From Virgibacillus ndiopensis (GTDB taxonomy: Bacteria > Bacillota > Bacilli > Bacillales > Amphibacillaceae): DNA of 64,000 bases. Shown one piece after another: positions 51,060 to 59,813 of the stretch; the stretch's first letter is position 1; every line of letters begins with the position of its first letter. The notes under the pieces are model-generated. The model made no database searches and was not told the DNA's origin. It saw only the letters and a program-made list of their open reading frames with translations. A program made the translations under genes and the position numbers. The stretch covers positions 372,001-436,000 of the forward strand of contig NZ_FZMZ01000006.1 in assembly GCF_900187325.1 (NCBI RefSeq). Direction: 5' to 3'.

Positions 51060-52238
51060 GTGAAACTTTCTATTTCAAATGAAGAGATTCATGAAAGGCA
51101 AGAAAAGTTCAAGTTACAAATGCATGATAATGGGATTGATGGTGTTATTCTATTTAGCTCAGCTGACATTTTCTATTTAACGAATTTTCACTTCATTTCT
51201 ACTGAGCGTCCGACAAGTTTTTTTGTTGACCTTAAAGGAAAGACGCATCTACTGGTACCACAATTAGATGATGGGTATGCCAAAGAACATGCGTGTGTAG
51301 ATGAAATTCATTACTACCATGAATTTCCTGACCTCTGTCACCCGATGGAAGAGTTTAAAAAACTTTTGGTAAAATACGGATTTATTGGTAAGACGATTGG
51401 TTTTGACTCTGATGGTTACAGTTCACCATATGGATATCGGGGTCCACGCTTAAGCGAAATTATTGATGCTAATTTTAAATCTGTATTCCCTTGGGTCGAG
51501 GAGATGAGGTATGTTAAATCACCAACAGAAATCGAATTGATTAAAGAGTCTTGTAGATGGGGAAATTTAGCCCATCGATTGTTACAAAAGTATTCAAAGG
51601 CAGGATTCAGTGAAGTAGAAATCGCAAGTAGGGCTAGTTATGAGGCAACATTAATCATGGTTGACACATTAGGTAATGGTTATAGACCGTATGGAAATAC
51701 TGCTTTTGCTACCTTTAGAGGACAGGTTGGAAAGTTATCAGCTTATCCACACATTGTGACACAGAATGTTAAGTTAAATAAAGGCGATAATCTTGTTACA
51801 GGTGCTGCTGCGGATGTGTGGCGTTATTGCAGTGAATTGGAAAGAACGATGTTTGTTGAGGAAGTTAGTCCTGAGCAGGAAAAATTTTTCCATCATATGT
51901 ACGAAGCGCAGGAAGTGGCCTTTAGCAATATTAAACCTGGACAACCGACTTCAATTGTTGACAAAGAAGTGCAGAAATATATCGATGAAAACGGACTTAG
52001 AGAATATGTTCCACACCATACCGGACACGCCATTGGTTTAATGATGCATGAAGCACCTTTCTTTGATCTTGGAGATAACTCAATAATGGAGCCTGGGATG
52101 GTTTTTACAGTTGAGCCAGGTATTTTCGTAAAAGGATTAGGAGGATTCCGCCACTCTGATACGGTACTTGTGACAGAGGATGGGATGGAAATGCTGACTT
52201 ATTATCCGAGGGATTTAGAATCAATGATTTGTTACTAA
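51060..52238 (+). CDS. M24/creatinase-fold protein with altered metal site
   Basis: A 392-residue protein of the M24 fold: creatinase-type N-domain (~1-150), then the pita-bread domain. The two Asp ligands are replaced (LVTGAAADV where LIDxG is expected; CSELERTMF instead of SDxTRTF), and the last Glu is His (GGFRHSDTVL). His in HHTGHAIGLMMHEAP and Glu in FTVEPGIF remain. ELERT and GG-R-H also occur in creatinase, which works without metal. It may therefore be a metal-free amidinohydrolase or amide hydrolase, not a prolidase. GTG start nine bases after aaggagtg. Second gene of the pepF set. Fold firm, reaction unknown. Confidence 0.75.
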   Translation: MKLSISNEEIHERQEKFKLQMHDNGIDGVILFSSADIFYLTNFHFISTERPTSFFVDLKGKTHLLVPQLDDGYAKEHACVDEIHYYHEFPDLCHPMEEFKKLLVKYGFIGKTIGFDSDGYSSPYGYRGPRLSEIIDANFKSVFPWVEEMRYVKSPTEIELIKESCRWGNLAHRLLQKYSKAGFSEVEIASRASYEATLIMVDTLGNGYRPYGNTAFATFRGQVGKLSAYPHIVTQNVKLNKGDNLVTGAAADVWRYCSELERTMFVEEVSPEQEKFFHHMYEAQEVAFSNIKPGQPTSIVDKEVQKYIDENGLREYVPHHTGHAIGLMMHEAPFFDLGDNSIMEPGMVFTVEPGIFVKGLGGFRHSDTVLVTEDGMEMLTYYPRDLESMICY

Positions 52239-52310
52239 ATATTTAATTAAGTAGAACAAGTATTTATAAAAGTGAACCATTTATATCAGTTAAATTGGAG
52301 GGGAAATTTT

Positions 52311-53987
52311 ATGGGGAAATTGAAATCACCACTGATTTTGTTATCGATTATAGTAATGGTAATTCTTTTACTAACAGCTTGTTCGTCAGGGAATCCTGCT
52401 ATTTCAGAAGGTAGTGGCGACAATTCTACAGAAGGTAAGAGCAATAAAGAAAGTAGTGAACTGGCCGATGAACAAGTTTTAGACATTAGTCTTTCTGCAG
52501 AGCCACCGACACTCCATCCTGCAAAACTAAACAACGTGACATCAATCATAGTACTTGATCAAATTTTCGATGGCTTGACTCGGTTAGGGCCTGATGGTGA
52601 ACCAGAACTAGCAATGGCATCAGATATCCAAGTATCCGATGATAAAAAAAGGTATACATTTACTATCCGCGAAGATGCTAAATGGACCAATGGGGATCCG
52701 GTCACTGCAAAGGATTTTGAATACGCATGGAAGTACCAATTAGATCCAGAAAATGCCGAAGCACCAAATGCTTACTTGTTTTATATCATTACTAATGCTG
52801 AAAAAGCTAAAAAAGGTGAGGTTGCTGTAGACGAAGTGGGAATTAATGCTGTTGATGACCATACATTAGAAGTTACATTAAAGTACCCTGTTCCTTATTT
52901 TAAAAAATTAATTGCAGGTGCATATTTCTACCCTGTTAATCACAAAGTTGCTGAGGAAAATCCTGACTGGGCACTAGAAGCTGGTAAAAATTATGTCACC
53001 AATGGACCGTTCAAACTCGTTGACTGGGAACATAAAAACAAACTTGTCTTGAAAAAATTTGAGGATTATTGGGATGCTGAAACAGTGAAGTTAGAAACAA
53101 TCAATATGCCAATTATCACTGATCCTAATACGGAACATAAAATGTATCAACAAGGAGATCTAGATTTTGCTGGGAATCCAACTGGAAAACTACCTCTTGC
53201 AGCCATTCCAACTCTTAAGAAAGAAGGCAAGTTGAAGGCCGACTTTATGGGCGGTACGTACTATTATACCTTTAACATAAAGGAAAAACCATTTAACAAC
53301 GTTAACATTCGAAAAGCATTTACGTATGCAATAAATAGAGAAGCAATTGTTGAAAACATAACACAAAGTGGAGAAGAACCAGCATTGAATTATATCGCAC
53401 CAACAATTTGGGACGAATCAGAACCTTATTTCAAAGACAATGACATTGCGAAAGCAAAAGAACTGTTACAAATTGGTTTAGAAGAACTTGGATACAGTAG
53501 TGTAGATGAATTCCCTGCGATTACACTTTCATACAATACATCTGAGGAACATGCTGCAATTGCTCAAGCCATCCAAGATATGTGGAAAGAAAACCTTGGT
53601 GTTGAAGTAATTCTTGAAAATAATGAGTGGGGTGTATACCTAGACAAGCTTGCCACAGGAGACTATCAAGTTGGGCGATTAGGTAATAGTGTTCAGGTAG
53701 CTGATGCTTACACCATGTTGGAAACCTATCAAGAACTAAGCGGTGATAATTATACGAACTGGACTAGTGGTGAGTTTAATAAATATATGGAAGCTTCAAT
53801 TACAGAAACAGATCCAGACAAACGTACAGAATTCCTAAAAAAAGCCGAGGGAGTATTAATGGATGAAATGCCAATATTGCCACTCTATTACTATATGAGT
53901 GCGTATGTCACCAAAGACTATGTTCATAATATTAAGGTACGAAATGGCTACATTCAATTTAAGTGGGCTTATATCAGTGAACATTAA
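52311..53987 (+). CDS. Oligopeptide ABC transporter substrate-binding lipoprotein (OppA-like, SBP family 5)
   Basis: A 558-residue extracellular binding protein anchored by lipid. The signal peptide MGKLKSPLILLSIIVMVILL ends in the lipobox LLTAC (Cys at about residue 25). SLSAEPPTLHPAKLNNVTS, the long SBP_bac_5 core with GDPVTAKDFEYAWKYQLDP, and NIRKAFTYAINREAIVENI are the family blocks. ATG 52311 follows ggaggggaaa; the earlier frame start at 52272 lacks a ribosome site. No opp permease or ATPase genes follow, so it must use permeases encoded elsewhere. The position after two peptidase genes points to uptake of peptides destined for them. Confidence 0.92.
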   Translation: MGKLKSPLILLSIIVMVILLLTACSSGNPAISEGSGDNSTEGKSNKESSELADEQVLDISLSAEPPTLHPAKLNNVTSIIVLDQIFDGLTRLGPDGEPELAMASDIQVSDDKKRYTFTIREDAKWTNGDPVTAKDFEYAWKYQLDPENAEAPNAYLFYIITNAEKAKKGEVAVDEVGINAVDDHTLEVTLKYPVPYFKKLIAGAYFYPVNHKVAEENPDWALEAGKNYVTNGPFKLVDWEHKNKLVLKKFEDYWDAETVKLETINMPIITDPNTEHKMYQQGDLDFAGNPTGKLPLAAIPTLKKEGKLKADFMGGTYYYTFNIKEKPFNNVNIRKAFTYAINREAIVENITQSGEEPALNYIAPTIWDESEPYFKDNDIAKAKELLQIGLEELGYSSVDEFPAITLSYNTSEEHAAIAQAIQDMWKENLGVEVILENNEWGVYLDKLATGDYQVGRLGNSVQVADAYTMLETYQELSGDNYTNWTSGEFNKYMEASITETDPDKRTEFLKKAEGVLMDEMPILPLYYYMSAYVTKDYVHNIKVRNGYIQFKWAYISEH

Positions 53988-54041
53988 TGTTATAAAAGAA
54001 ATATAGATCAAGTGTACAAAAGTTATCTGTTTAACAATAAT

Positions 54042-54112
54042 AAGGGATTAATACCTAAGGGACAACTTTACTAATGATATTAAGTTGTTTAATTGGGATT
54101 AATCCTTTTTTG
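54042..54112 (+). terminator. Terminator of the pepF-M24-oppA unit
   Basis: An outer AAGGGATTAAT/ATTAATCCTT stem encloses an ACAACTT/AAGTTGT stem, followed by TTTTTTT. Confidence 0.75.
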
Positions 54113-54149
54113 TCAGCCTAAAACGCACGAATTATTGGAGGTGTTATTT

Positions 54150-54574
54150 TGATCAAGTTGAAGAAATTAGAATAATTAAAAGTGGATTCTGAAATAACTA
54201 ATCAAGCTTTTTTACACAACCTTGATTTTATACAACTGGAATTATCAGAATTAGCTGTAACTACTACAATGCCTAGTCTTGCTGTTACATTAGGGAAAAG
54301 ATCTCATCTCTCACATGGAAGAGCTATTGAAAAATGTGGTATGCCAATTTGACTATGGTGCTCTTTATGAAAGATACTATCCGGATATGGAACGTACAGT
54401 TTCGATAGGTGAGCCAGTAGAGCAATTAAAAGAAGGAAATTCAACAGAATATTTTACTTCTTTAATAAAAATTGTACAGATAATATAAAAGCAGGATTAA
54501 CAGATACTGAAGTAGATAAATTAATACGAGAACACATAAGTGGGTGTGGTTACAATGATAAATCCCAGCCATAG
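54150..54574 (+). pseudogene. Decayed M24 peptidase gene
   Basis: Fragments in three frames keep the order of an M24 enzyme like the one at 47574-48644: LVTLGKRSHLSHGRAIEKCG-like substrate loop, then FDYGALYERYYPDMERTVSIG (compare FDYGALYQGYSSDMTRTVSVG), then NIKAGLTDTEVDKLIREHIS ending at a stop at 54572-54574. Several stops and frameshifts intervene and both the N-domain and the C-terminal metal ligands are missing. A ggaggtg at 54139 is the only relic of its start. Confidence 0.8.
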
Positions 54575-54715
54575 TATTGTTTTTAAACTACATGTAAAAC
54601 CACTATTCTCCATTCAGCATGACAAGGTATTAAAATCTCATATATGGAATCCTATCATTATCTAAAACCCTCTATTTATACTATTAAATGACCTTGATTT
54701 CCATTGAAATGATAT

Positions 54716-54744
54716 AACCAGTATCGAAATGTTCGATACTGGTT
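54716..54744 (-). terminator. Terminator of the dehydrogenase-subunit operon
   Basis: AACCAGTATCGA pairs perfectly with TCGATACTGGTT around a 5-nt loop, just after the leftward stop codon. Confidence 0.85.
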
Positions 54745-54748
54745 AGTA

Positions 54749-55972
54749 TTAATGAACTAGCTTTTTAACAGATCTTTCATATTCCTTCCATTGCTCCTTC
54801 AATATTCTTTTTCCTTTTTTCACTTCTGGATGAAATTGAATATATGCTTTATCTCTTGTTAGTTCAATAGATTGAATGGAATGTTGGATATCTACATCTA
54901 ATCCGCTTATCCCAGCATTTTCTGCTATCGACAATCCAGCTGTAACCCCTTGGGCTATAGCAACTTTTGCCCCCTCAATACCGGTAATATTGCCCGCAAC
55001 GTATAACCCGTCTAACGTTGTTTCCATACGCTCATTATGTAAAGGGACATAACCGCCTAATTCGTCAATTAAATAAAATGGGCATCCTGCAACTGCGGCT
55101 AATTCTGTCAATGGGTATAGTCCTCCGGCAATGCAGACAAAATCACAAGCTATGTTTTCCTCACTTCCAGAGACTACCTCGCCATTCGCATCTATTGTTG
55201 CCGACGTTATCCCTTCTACTTCACCGTCACCGTAAATATTAATTACTGCTTTCCTTAGCTGGATCGGGATATCCCACATTTTCACACCTTCTTTAGGATA
55301 AAAAGTAACACCCATTTTTTTCATGAAATCATTTTTCATAAGTTTGCTGCCAAACCGAATAAGCGGAGATGGCGCCATGTGGGATACGTGGAGCAGGGAT
55401 TCCAGCACATCTTTTGGTTGTGCAGCATTTTTCGTGATTTTGTTCAACTTTGGTAATGTCAGGCAAGCAACGTCAATTCCCGCTAGCTGTAATTCCATGG
55501 CAATTGCAGCAGAAAGAACATTTACACCAATGATGACCCCTCGTTCTCCCGGCTTAACCCTGTGAACGTTTGTCATCACTTGTGCCGCGCCAACAGACAT
55601 AACCCCGGGTAATGTCCAGCCTGGTACTGGTACTGGGGATTCAGCAGCTCCTGTTGCCAGTAATAAATGATCTGTATTAAATGTATGTTTATCTGTATAA
55701 ATTACCCAACTTTGATCCAATTTTTCTATGTTATTTACGGGTGTATTCAATTGAAATTGAATACCTAAGTCTACTGCATGTTCATATAAACTAGTGGATT
55801 CTTGAATACCATTCCACCATGATCCATTGGGTTCTTCGTAAAGTTGCCCCAAGAGTCTACCACCTGGCTTCATGTATTCATCTATGATCAAGACCCCTAA
55901 ACCTTTTTTAGCACATGTTATTCCTGCAGATAATCCTGCAGGTCCTGCCCCGACAATGATAACGTCATTCAT
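54749..55972 (-). CDS. FAD/NAD-binding subunit of an HcnB/D-hydroxyproline dehydrogenase-type complex
   Basis: A 407-residue flavoprotein of the pyridine-nucleotide-disulfide reductase fold. The first FAD motif is DVIIVGAGPAGLSAGITCAKKG (residues 3-24); ATGAAESPVPVPGWTLPGV and a second dinucleotide region (GERGVIIGVNVLSAAIAMEL) follow; YVAGNITGIEGAKVAIAQG is the C-terminal FAD contact. Relatives are the alpha subunits of hydrogen cyanide synthase, opine oxidase and heteromeric D-hydroxyproline dehydrogenase. The usual C-terminal BFD iron-sulfur domain is absent and is encoded separately two genes upstream. ATG 55972 overlaps the previous gene by 8 bases. It should pass electrons from the DAO-type subunit at 58632. 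Confidence 0.85.
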   Translation of the reverse strand: MNDVIIVGAGPAGLSAGITCAKKGLGVLIIDEYMKPGGRLLGQLYEEPNGSWWNGIQESTSLYEHAVDLGIQFQLNTPVNNIEKLDQSWVIYTDKHTFNTDHLLLATGAAESPVPVPGWTLPGVMSVGAAQVMTNVHRVKPGERGVIIGVNVLSAAIAMELQLAGIDVACLTLPKLNKITKNAAQPKDVLESLLHVSHMAPSPLIRFGSKLMKNDFMKKMGVTFYPKEGVKMWDIPIQLRKAVINIYGDGEVEGITSATIDANGEVVSGSEENIACDFVCIAGGLYPLTELAAVAGCPFYLIDELGGYVPLHNERMETTLDGLYVAGNITGIEGAKVAIAQGVTAGLSIAENAGISGLDVDIQHSIQSIELTRDKAYIQFHPEVKKGKRILKEQWKEYERSVKKLVH

Positions 55973-56303
55973 TTTCAGCACTCCAATCCCTTACCGGTGT
56001 TGGAAGCTTTCCTCCACTTTCAATAACCATTCCTGCTTGAAGTGGTGTAAGGCATGCTCGAACACCTTGCGTTCCATTTACTGTGACTCTGCATTCGAAG
56101 CAATGACCGATATTACAATAAATTCCGCGGGGCGAACCGCTTTCTTCATGGTAACGAAGGGTACGGATTCCGTTAGCTAAGAGTGCAGCTGCAATTGATT
56201 CACTTTCCAGACCTTCATAGTTTTTATTATTAAATGTAAACGAAATATATTTATTGTCTTGTAAATTACCAAGTACAGGATGTTCTAGGATTCGACGGCT
56301 CAT
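55965..56303 (-). CDS. 2Fe-2S ferredoxin-like subunit (HcnA/OoxA gamma type)
   Basis: A 112-residue protein with a plant-type 2Fe-2S fold: GIYCNIGHCFECRVTVNGTQ and VRACLTPLQAGM supply the four cysteines (CxxxxCxxC ... C). The N-terminal strand pair is ISFTFNNKNYEGLESESIAAALLANG. This is the small electron-transfer subunit of HcnABC/opine-oxidase-like dehydrogenases. Its ATG overlaps the stop of the BFD gene (ATGA), and its end overlaps the FAD gene, so all three are translationally coupled. Confidence 0.85.
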   Translation of the reverse strand: MSRRILEHPVLGNLQDNKYISFTFNNKNYEGLESESIAAALLANGIRTLRYHEESGSPRGIYCNIGHCFECRVTVNGTQGVRACLTPLQAGMVIESGGKLPTPVRDWSAENE

Positions 56304-56569
56304 TTATCCTGCCTCCCTAAATCTCCAAAAGTGATTGGACGTATTGGCGGTTGATATTTTAATGATATTTGAGTGCGCTCTTGCGCTTTAATAGTTGAAG
56401 CAACCGTGTCTACCATGCCTCGGCACGTTCTGCCACCGCAATATCCCATGCCAGCTCTTGTACGGAGCTTCAATTCTCTTGGGGAGCAATTGTATTTAGT
56501 AGCTGTTTGTAACAACTCTTCATATGAAACTTCTTCACATCTACAAACAATCATTTCTTCTTCTGTCAA
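56300..56569 (-). CDS. Stand-alone BFD-type 2Fe-2S subunit
   Basis: An 89-residue protein consisting of one BFD-like (bacterioferritin-associated ferredoxin type) domain: VCRCEEVSYEELLQTATKY and LRTRAGMGYCGGRTCRGMV carry the four cysteines (CxC ... CxxxxC). In most related complexes this domain is fused to the end of the FAD subunit; here it is its own gene, as in four-subunit archaeal proline dehydrogenases. TTG 56569 (aggag eight bases before) is chosen over ATG 56554. A sigma-54 promoter is 40 bp upstream. Confidence 0.8.
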   Translation of the reverse strand: MTEEEMIVCRCEEVSYEELLQTATKYNCSPRELKLRTRAGMGYCGGRTCRGMVDTVASTIKAQERTQISLKYQPPIRPITFGDLGRQDK

Positions 56570-56608
56570 TTGGATCACTCCTATTTTTATGTATGTACGT
56601 GTTATACA

Positions 56609-56625
56609 TGCAAGAATGATGCCAA
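56609..56625 (-). promoter_or_regulatory. Sigma-54 promoter of the dehydrogenase-subunit operon
   Basis: Read leftward: TTGGCATCATTCTTGCA, a full -24/-12 pair with ten bases between GG and GC, placed between the activator gene and the BFD gene. Confidence 0.85.
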
Positions 56626-56634
56626 TAGTAGCGA

Positions 56635-58359
56635 TTAAACTTTTATACCTAACTTATTTATACGATTGTAAAGTGTTGCCCTTGTGACCTGAAGATTTTT
56701 AGCACATAATAGTTTATTTCCGCCTACCCTATCCAGTTCTTTAAGAATAATATCTTTCTCTAACTCTTGAACTCTTTCACTCAATGAACGATTGTCAACA
56801 CCGGAGAATATCTTGAGTTTTTCATTGGGTTTATGTGTCACATCTGTTTCGAAGGGGAGGTCATCCAATTTTATTTTACCATCTTCTGAGAATACAATGA
56901 GTCGCTCGACAGCGTTTTTTAGTTCCCTAATATTACCTGGCCATGGATGCTGAAGGAGTGCCTGCATTACACTCTGTGAAATTCCATGAATTGGTCGGTT
57001 GTATTTTATGGATATTTCATGTAGGAAATAATGTGTTAGTTCGATGATGTCTTCTAGGCGTTTTCTTAGTGGTGGAATTTCTATGCTTACCACATTTAAG
57101 CGGTAATAAAGGTCTTCTCTAAATTTACCTTCATTTACAAGTTCATTTAAATCGCGATTTGTTGCTGCTATAACTCTGAAGTCTACTTCTTTTTCCGTTG
57201 TTCCTCCAACAGGATAAAACTTTTTTTCCTGGAGCAACCTTAAAATTTTTACTTGCATCTCCAGTGGCATTTCGCCAATTTCATCTAAAAATAATGTTCC
57301 ACCTTTTGCAAGTTCGACTTTCCCTTTTTTTCCTTTTTGGTCAGCACCAGAAAATGCCCCTTTTTCATATCCGAAAATTTCACTCTCGAATAGGGAGGAA
57401 GGGATGGCACCACAATTGATGGCTACGAATGGGGAGTTTTGAACTTCGCGTATGGTATGCACTGCCTTTGCAAAAAGTTCCTTTCCGACACCGCTTTCAC
57501 CATGTATCAATATATTCGTGTTCGTGGATGCTGCTTTTCTTACTTTATTGATCGTTCGTTTTAAAGCTGGGCTATTCCCTCTGATTTTGATGAAAGGATC
57601 TTCCGTAGACGTTAATTTATTCACTTCTTTTTCTAAATTAAAGAGCCTTTCCGTAGTATCATATAATTCTTTGTTTAATTTGATTTGACTTGTGATGTCT
57701 GATTCAGATACGACTGCACCAATGATTTTCTTATTAAAATACACTGGGTTTGAGTTTATTAATACAACTTGGTTTTCTCTTGCTTTGTGCTGACTATGAT
57801 GAACGGAGGTGCCACTTTCTAGTGTATTTAATATTTCTAAACGATCGGGATTAAAAAAGTCAGTTATGGATTTTCCGATTATTTCTTCTTGTTTGACTGA
57901 AAAAATTTGTTCGGCACCCTTTGTCCATGCCACTACATTTTTATTATTGTCAATTACTGTACAAGATTCATCTATTGTATCGAGAATCGTAGAAATGTAT
58001 GCCTGTACGTACCGATATGCCACGAATAATTCTTTACATAGCTCCTTAGAACCTACATAACCAAGAATCTTTTCATTCTGATCCATAGCCAAAATGTACT
58101 CATGCTCTTCCAATTGTTCTATGACACTAGTAATTTCATCATTTACCGTAATGACACCACATGTCAGGTACTTCAATTGATTTGATTGCTCCTCAGGCAT
58201 GATGTAGTATAGTTCATTCCCGCTAACAAGAAAAACCTTTTTGGGATATTCTGATTTTGCGAACGAATCTACTTCACTTTCCATCACGTTTTCACTATCC
58301 ACTATGACGAACTGGTTATTGATAAAATTTTTGATATCTAAAAAATTTGAAAAAATCAT
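56635..58359 (-). CDS. Sigma-54-dependent transcriptional activator with PAS domain
   Basis: A 574-residue enhancer-binding protein. Residues ~1-110 are an unassigned sensory region with a CBS-like segment (ITSVIEQLEEHEYILAMDQN); a PAS domain follows (~125-235, TILDTIDESCTVIDNNKNVV); then the AAA+ core (~255-480) with Walker A GESGVGKE, the sigma-54 loop GAFSGA (Thr to Ser), Walker B GGTLFLDEIGEM and the arginine-finger region; the C-terminal Fis helix-turn-helix is GGNKLLCAKNLQVTRATLYN. ATG 58359 is chosen, nine bases after aaggga. Located between two sigma-54 promoters, it is the natural activator of the island; proline or hydroxyproline may be the signal. Confidence 0.92.
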   Translation of the reverse strand: MIFSNFLDIKNFINNQFVIVDSENVMESEVDSFAKSEYPKKVFLVSGNELYYIMPEEQSNQLKYLTCGVITVNDEITSVIEQLEEHEYILAMDQNEKILGYVGSKELCKELFVAYRYVQAYISTILDTIDESCTVIDNNKNVVAWTKGAEQIFSVKQEEIIGKSITDFFNPDRLEILNTLESGTSVHHSQHKARENQVVLINSNPVYFNKKIIGAVVSESDITSQIKLNKELYDTTERLFNLEKEVNKLTSTEDPFIKIRGNSPALKRTINKVRKAASTNTNILIHGESGVGKELFAKAVHTIREVQNSPFVAINCGAIPSSLFESEIFGYEKGAFSGADQKGKKGKVELAKGGTLFLDEIGEMPLEMQVKILRLLQEKKFYPVGGTTEKEVDFRVIAATNRDLNELVNEGKFREDLYYRLNVVSIEIPPLRKRLEDIIELTHYFLHEISIKYNRPIHGISQSVMQALLQHPWPGNIRELKNAVERLIVFSEDGKIKLDDLPFETDVTHKPNEKLKIFSGVDNRSLSERVQELEKDIILKELDRVGGNKLLCAKNLQVTRATLYNRINKLGIKV

Positions 58360-58460
58360 GTCATTCAATCCCTTTTTATGTATAAAAAAATTTACACGTT
58401 AAAATTATTTTTACATAGTTAAGTTGGAATATCAACATTATTTTGAATTATTACTAAGTT

Positions 58461-58526
58461 ATTAGAGGTTCATTTCGACATTTGCAAATATGTTAACTTC
58501 CGGCACAGTTGACTCCGACCTCTAAT
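58461..58526. promoter_or_regulatory. Inverted ATTAGAGGT/ACCTCTAAT pair upstream of the DAO-type gene
   Basis: ATTAGAGGT (58461-58469) and ACCTCTAAT (58518-58526) are exact inverted copies, 52-117 bp upstream of the -24 element. Candidate enhancer or a long hairpin; the activator's site is not known. Confidence 0.4.
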
Positions 58527-58577
58527 CTCTAGCTACTGACTTCGAAAAAATTGTGGCGTTAGTCCGAGTTTTTCTAA

Positions 58578-58594
58578 TTGGCATAAAAGTTGCA
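58578..58594 (+). promoter_or_regulatory. Sigma-54 promoter of the DAO-racemase operon
   Basis: TTGGCATAAAAGTTGCA: full -24 and -12 elements with the exact spacing, 37 bp before the first ATG. Confidence 0.88.
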
Positions 58595-58631
58595 GTAATT
58601 AGGATGAATTCTTTTTAGAAAGGGGGATCTT

Positions 58632-59813
58632 ATGAATAACACAATACATAGAGATGTGATCGTGATTGGTGGTGGCATAATAGGCGCAGCTATCTCTTAC
58701 TATTGCTCAAAAGCAGGGATTGATATTACAGTTCTTGAGAAAAAAGAATTAGCTAGTGGTACTTCTTCCAGATGTGACGGAAATATCCTAGCAATTGATA
58801 AAGATCCTGGATTTGATAGCCAAATGTCATTAAGAAGCCAGCAATTAGTGCATGAATTAAATAAAGAATTGGAAACCTCATTTGAATACCGCAATCCTGG
58901 CAGTATTCTTGTTTGCGAGAATGATAATGAATTGGAAGCTGCACAAAAATGGGTACAACAGCAGCAGGAAGCGGGTCTAGACTTCAAGATGTTGGACCGG
59001 GAAGATTTGCGGAATGAGTCAAAGTTTTTTGCTGATGATTTATACGGTGGACTGGAATGTAAAACAGATTCAACCGTGAACCCTTATATGCTAACGTATT
59101 CCATGTTTTATAGTGCACAGAAACATGGGGCGAGAATACATACACACACAGAAGTAAAACGGGTTAACAAAGACCCTTCAGGTCGCTTTGTAATAGAGAC
59201 TAATAACGGAACTTTTACTGCTAACAAAGTGGTAAATGCTTGTGGAGTGTGGGCTCCGCTTATTGGTGAAATGCTGAATGTTGAAATACCAATTAAGCCA
59301 AGAAAAGGTCAATTAATCGTTGCCTCAAGACAGAGGCTGGTTGGATTGAGAAAAGTGATGGAGTTCGGGTATCTTATTTCAAAGTTTGGCGGGGAGCGAG
59401 TAGTAGATCCAGTAACGGAGAAATATGGTGTTGCATTAGTGTTCGAACCCACGGAGAGTCAGAACTTCTTAATCGGAAGTAGCAGGGAGTTTAACGGATT
59501 TGATATCAAAGTAAACCATGAAGTGACAAAATATATCGCAAAAAGGGCTGTTAGATTCTATCCTAAGATGGCTGATATGACTGTTATTAGGCAGTATGCT
59601 GGTCTCAGACCGTGGACCGAAGACCATCTTCCAATTATTTCTCATGTTGATGAAGTCCCGGGATTCTATGTGGCTGCTGGTCATGAAGGGGATGGTATCA
59701 GTTTAGCTGCAATCACTGGAAAGGTTATTGAAGAAATGATTTCTGGCAAAGAAACGACTATACCAATTGAACTGTTACGCCATGATCGATTTAAGGAGAG
59801 GGTGATCAGTTAA
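58632..59813 (+). CDS. DAO-family FAD oxidoreductase, probable D-hydroxyproline/D-proline dehydrogenase catalytic subunit
   Basis: A 393-residue flavoprotein of the D-amino-acid/glycine oxidase fold. The FAD motif DVIVIGGGIIGAAISYYCSKAG is at residues 9-30, followed by ELASGTSSRCDGNIL; RPWTEDHLPIISHVDEVPGF and VAAGHEGDGISLAAITGKV form the C-terminal FAD block. It matches the HcnC/OoxB/LhpB type beta subunit, which oxidises a cyclic imino or secondary amino acid. The electron-transfer subunits are the three genes at 54749-56569. With the racemase next door, D-hydroxyproline or D-proline is the expected substrate. Ribosome site aaaggggga. Confidence 0.82.
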   Translation: MNNTIHRDVIVIGGGIIGAAISYYCSKAGIDITVLEKKELASGTSSRCDGNILAIDKDPGFDSQMSLRSQQLVHELNKELETSFEYRNPGSILVCENDNELEAAQKWVQQQQEAGLDFKMLDREDLRNESKFFADDLYGGLECKTDSTVNPYMLTYSMFYSAQKHGARIHTHTEVKRVNKDPSGRFVIETNNGTFTANKVVNACGVWAPLIGEMLNVEIPIKPRKGQLIVASRQRLVGLRKVMEFGYLISKFGGERVVDPVTEKYGVALVFEPTESQNFLIGSSREFNGFDIKVNHEVTKYIAKRAVRFYPKMADMTVIRQYAGLRPWTEDHLPIISHVDEVPGFYVAAGHEGDGISLAAITGKVIEEMISGKETTIPIELLRHDRFKERVIS

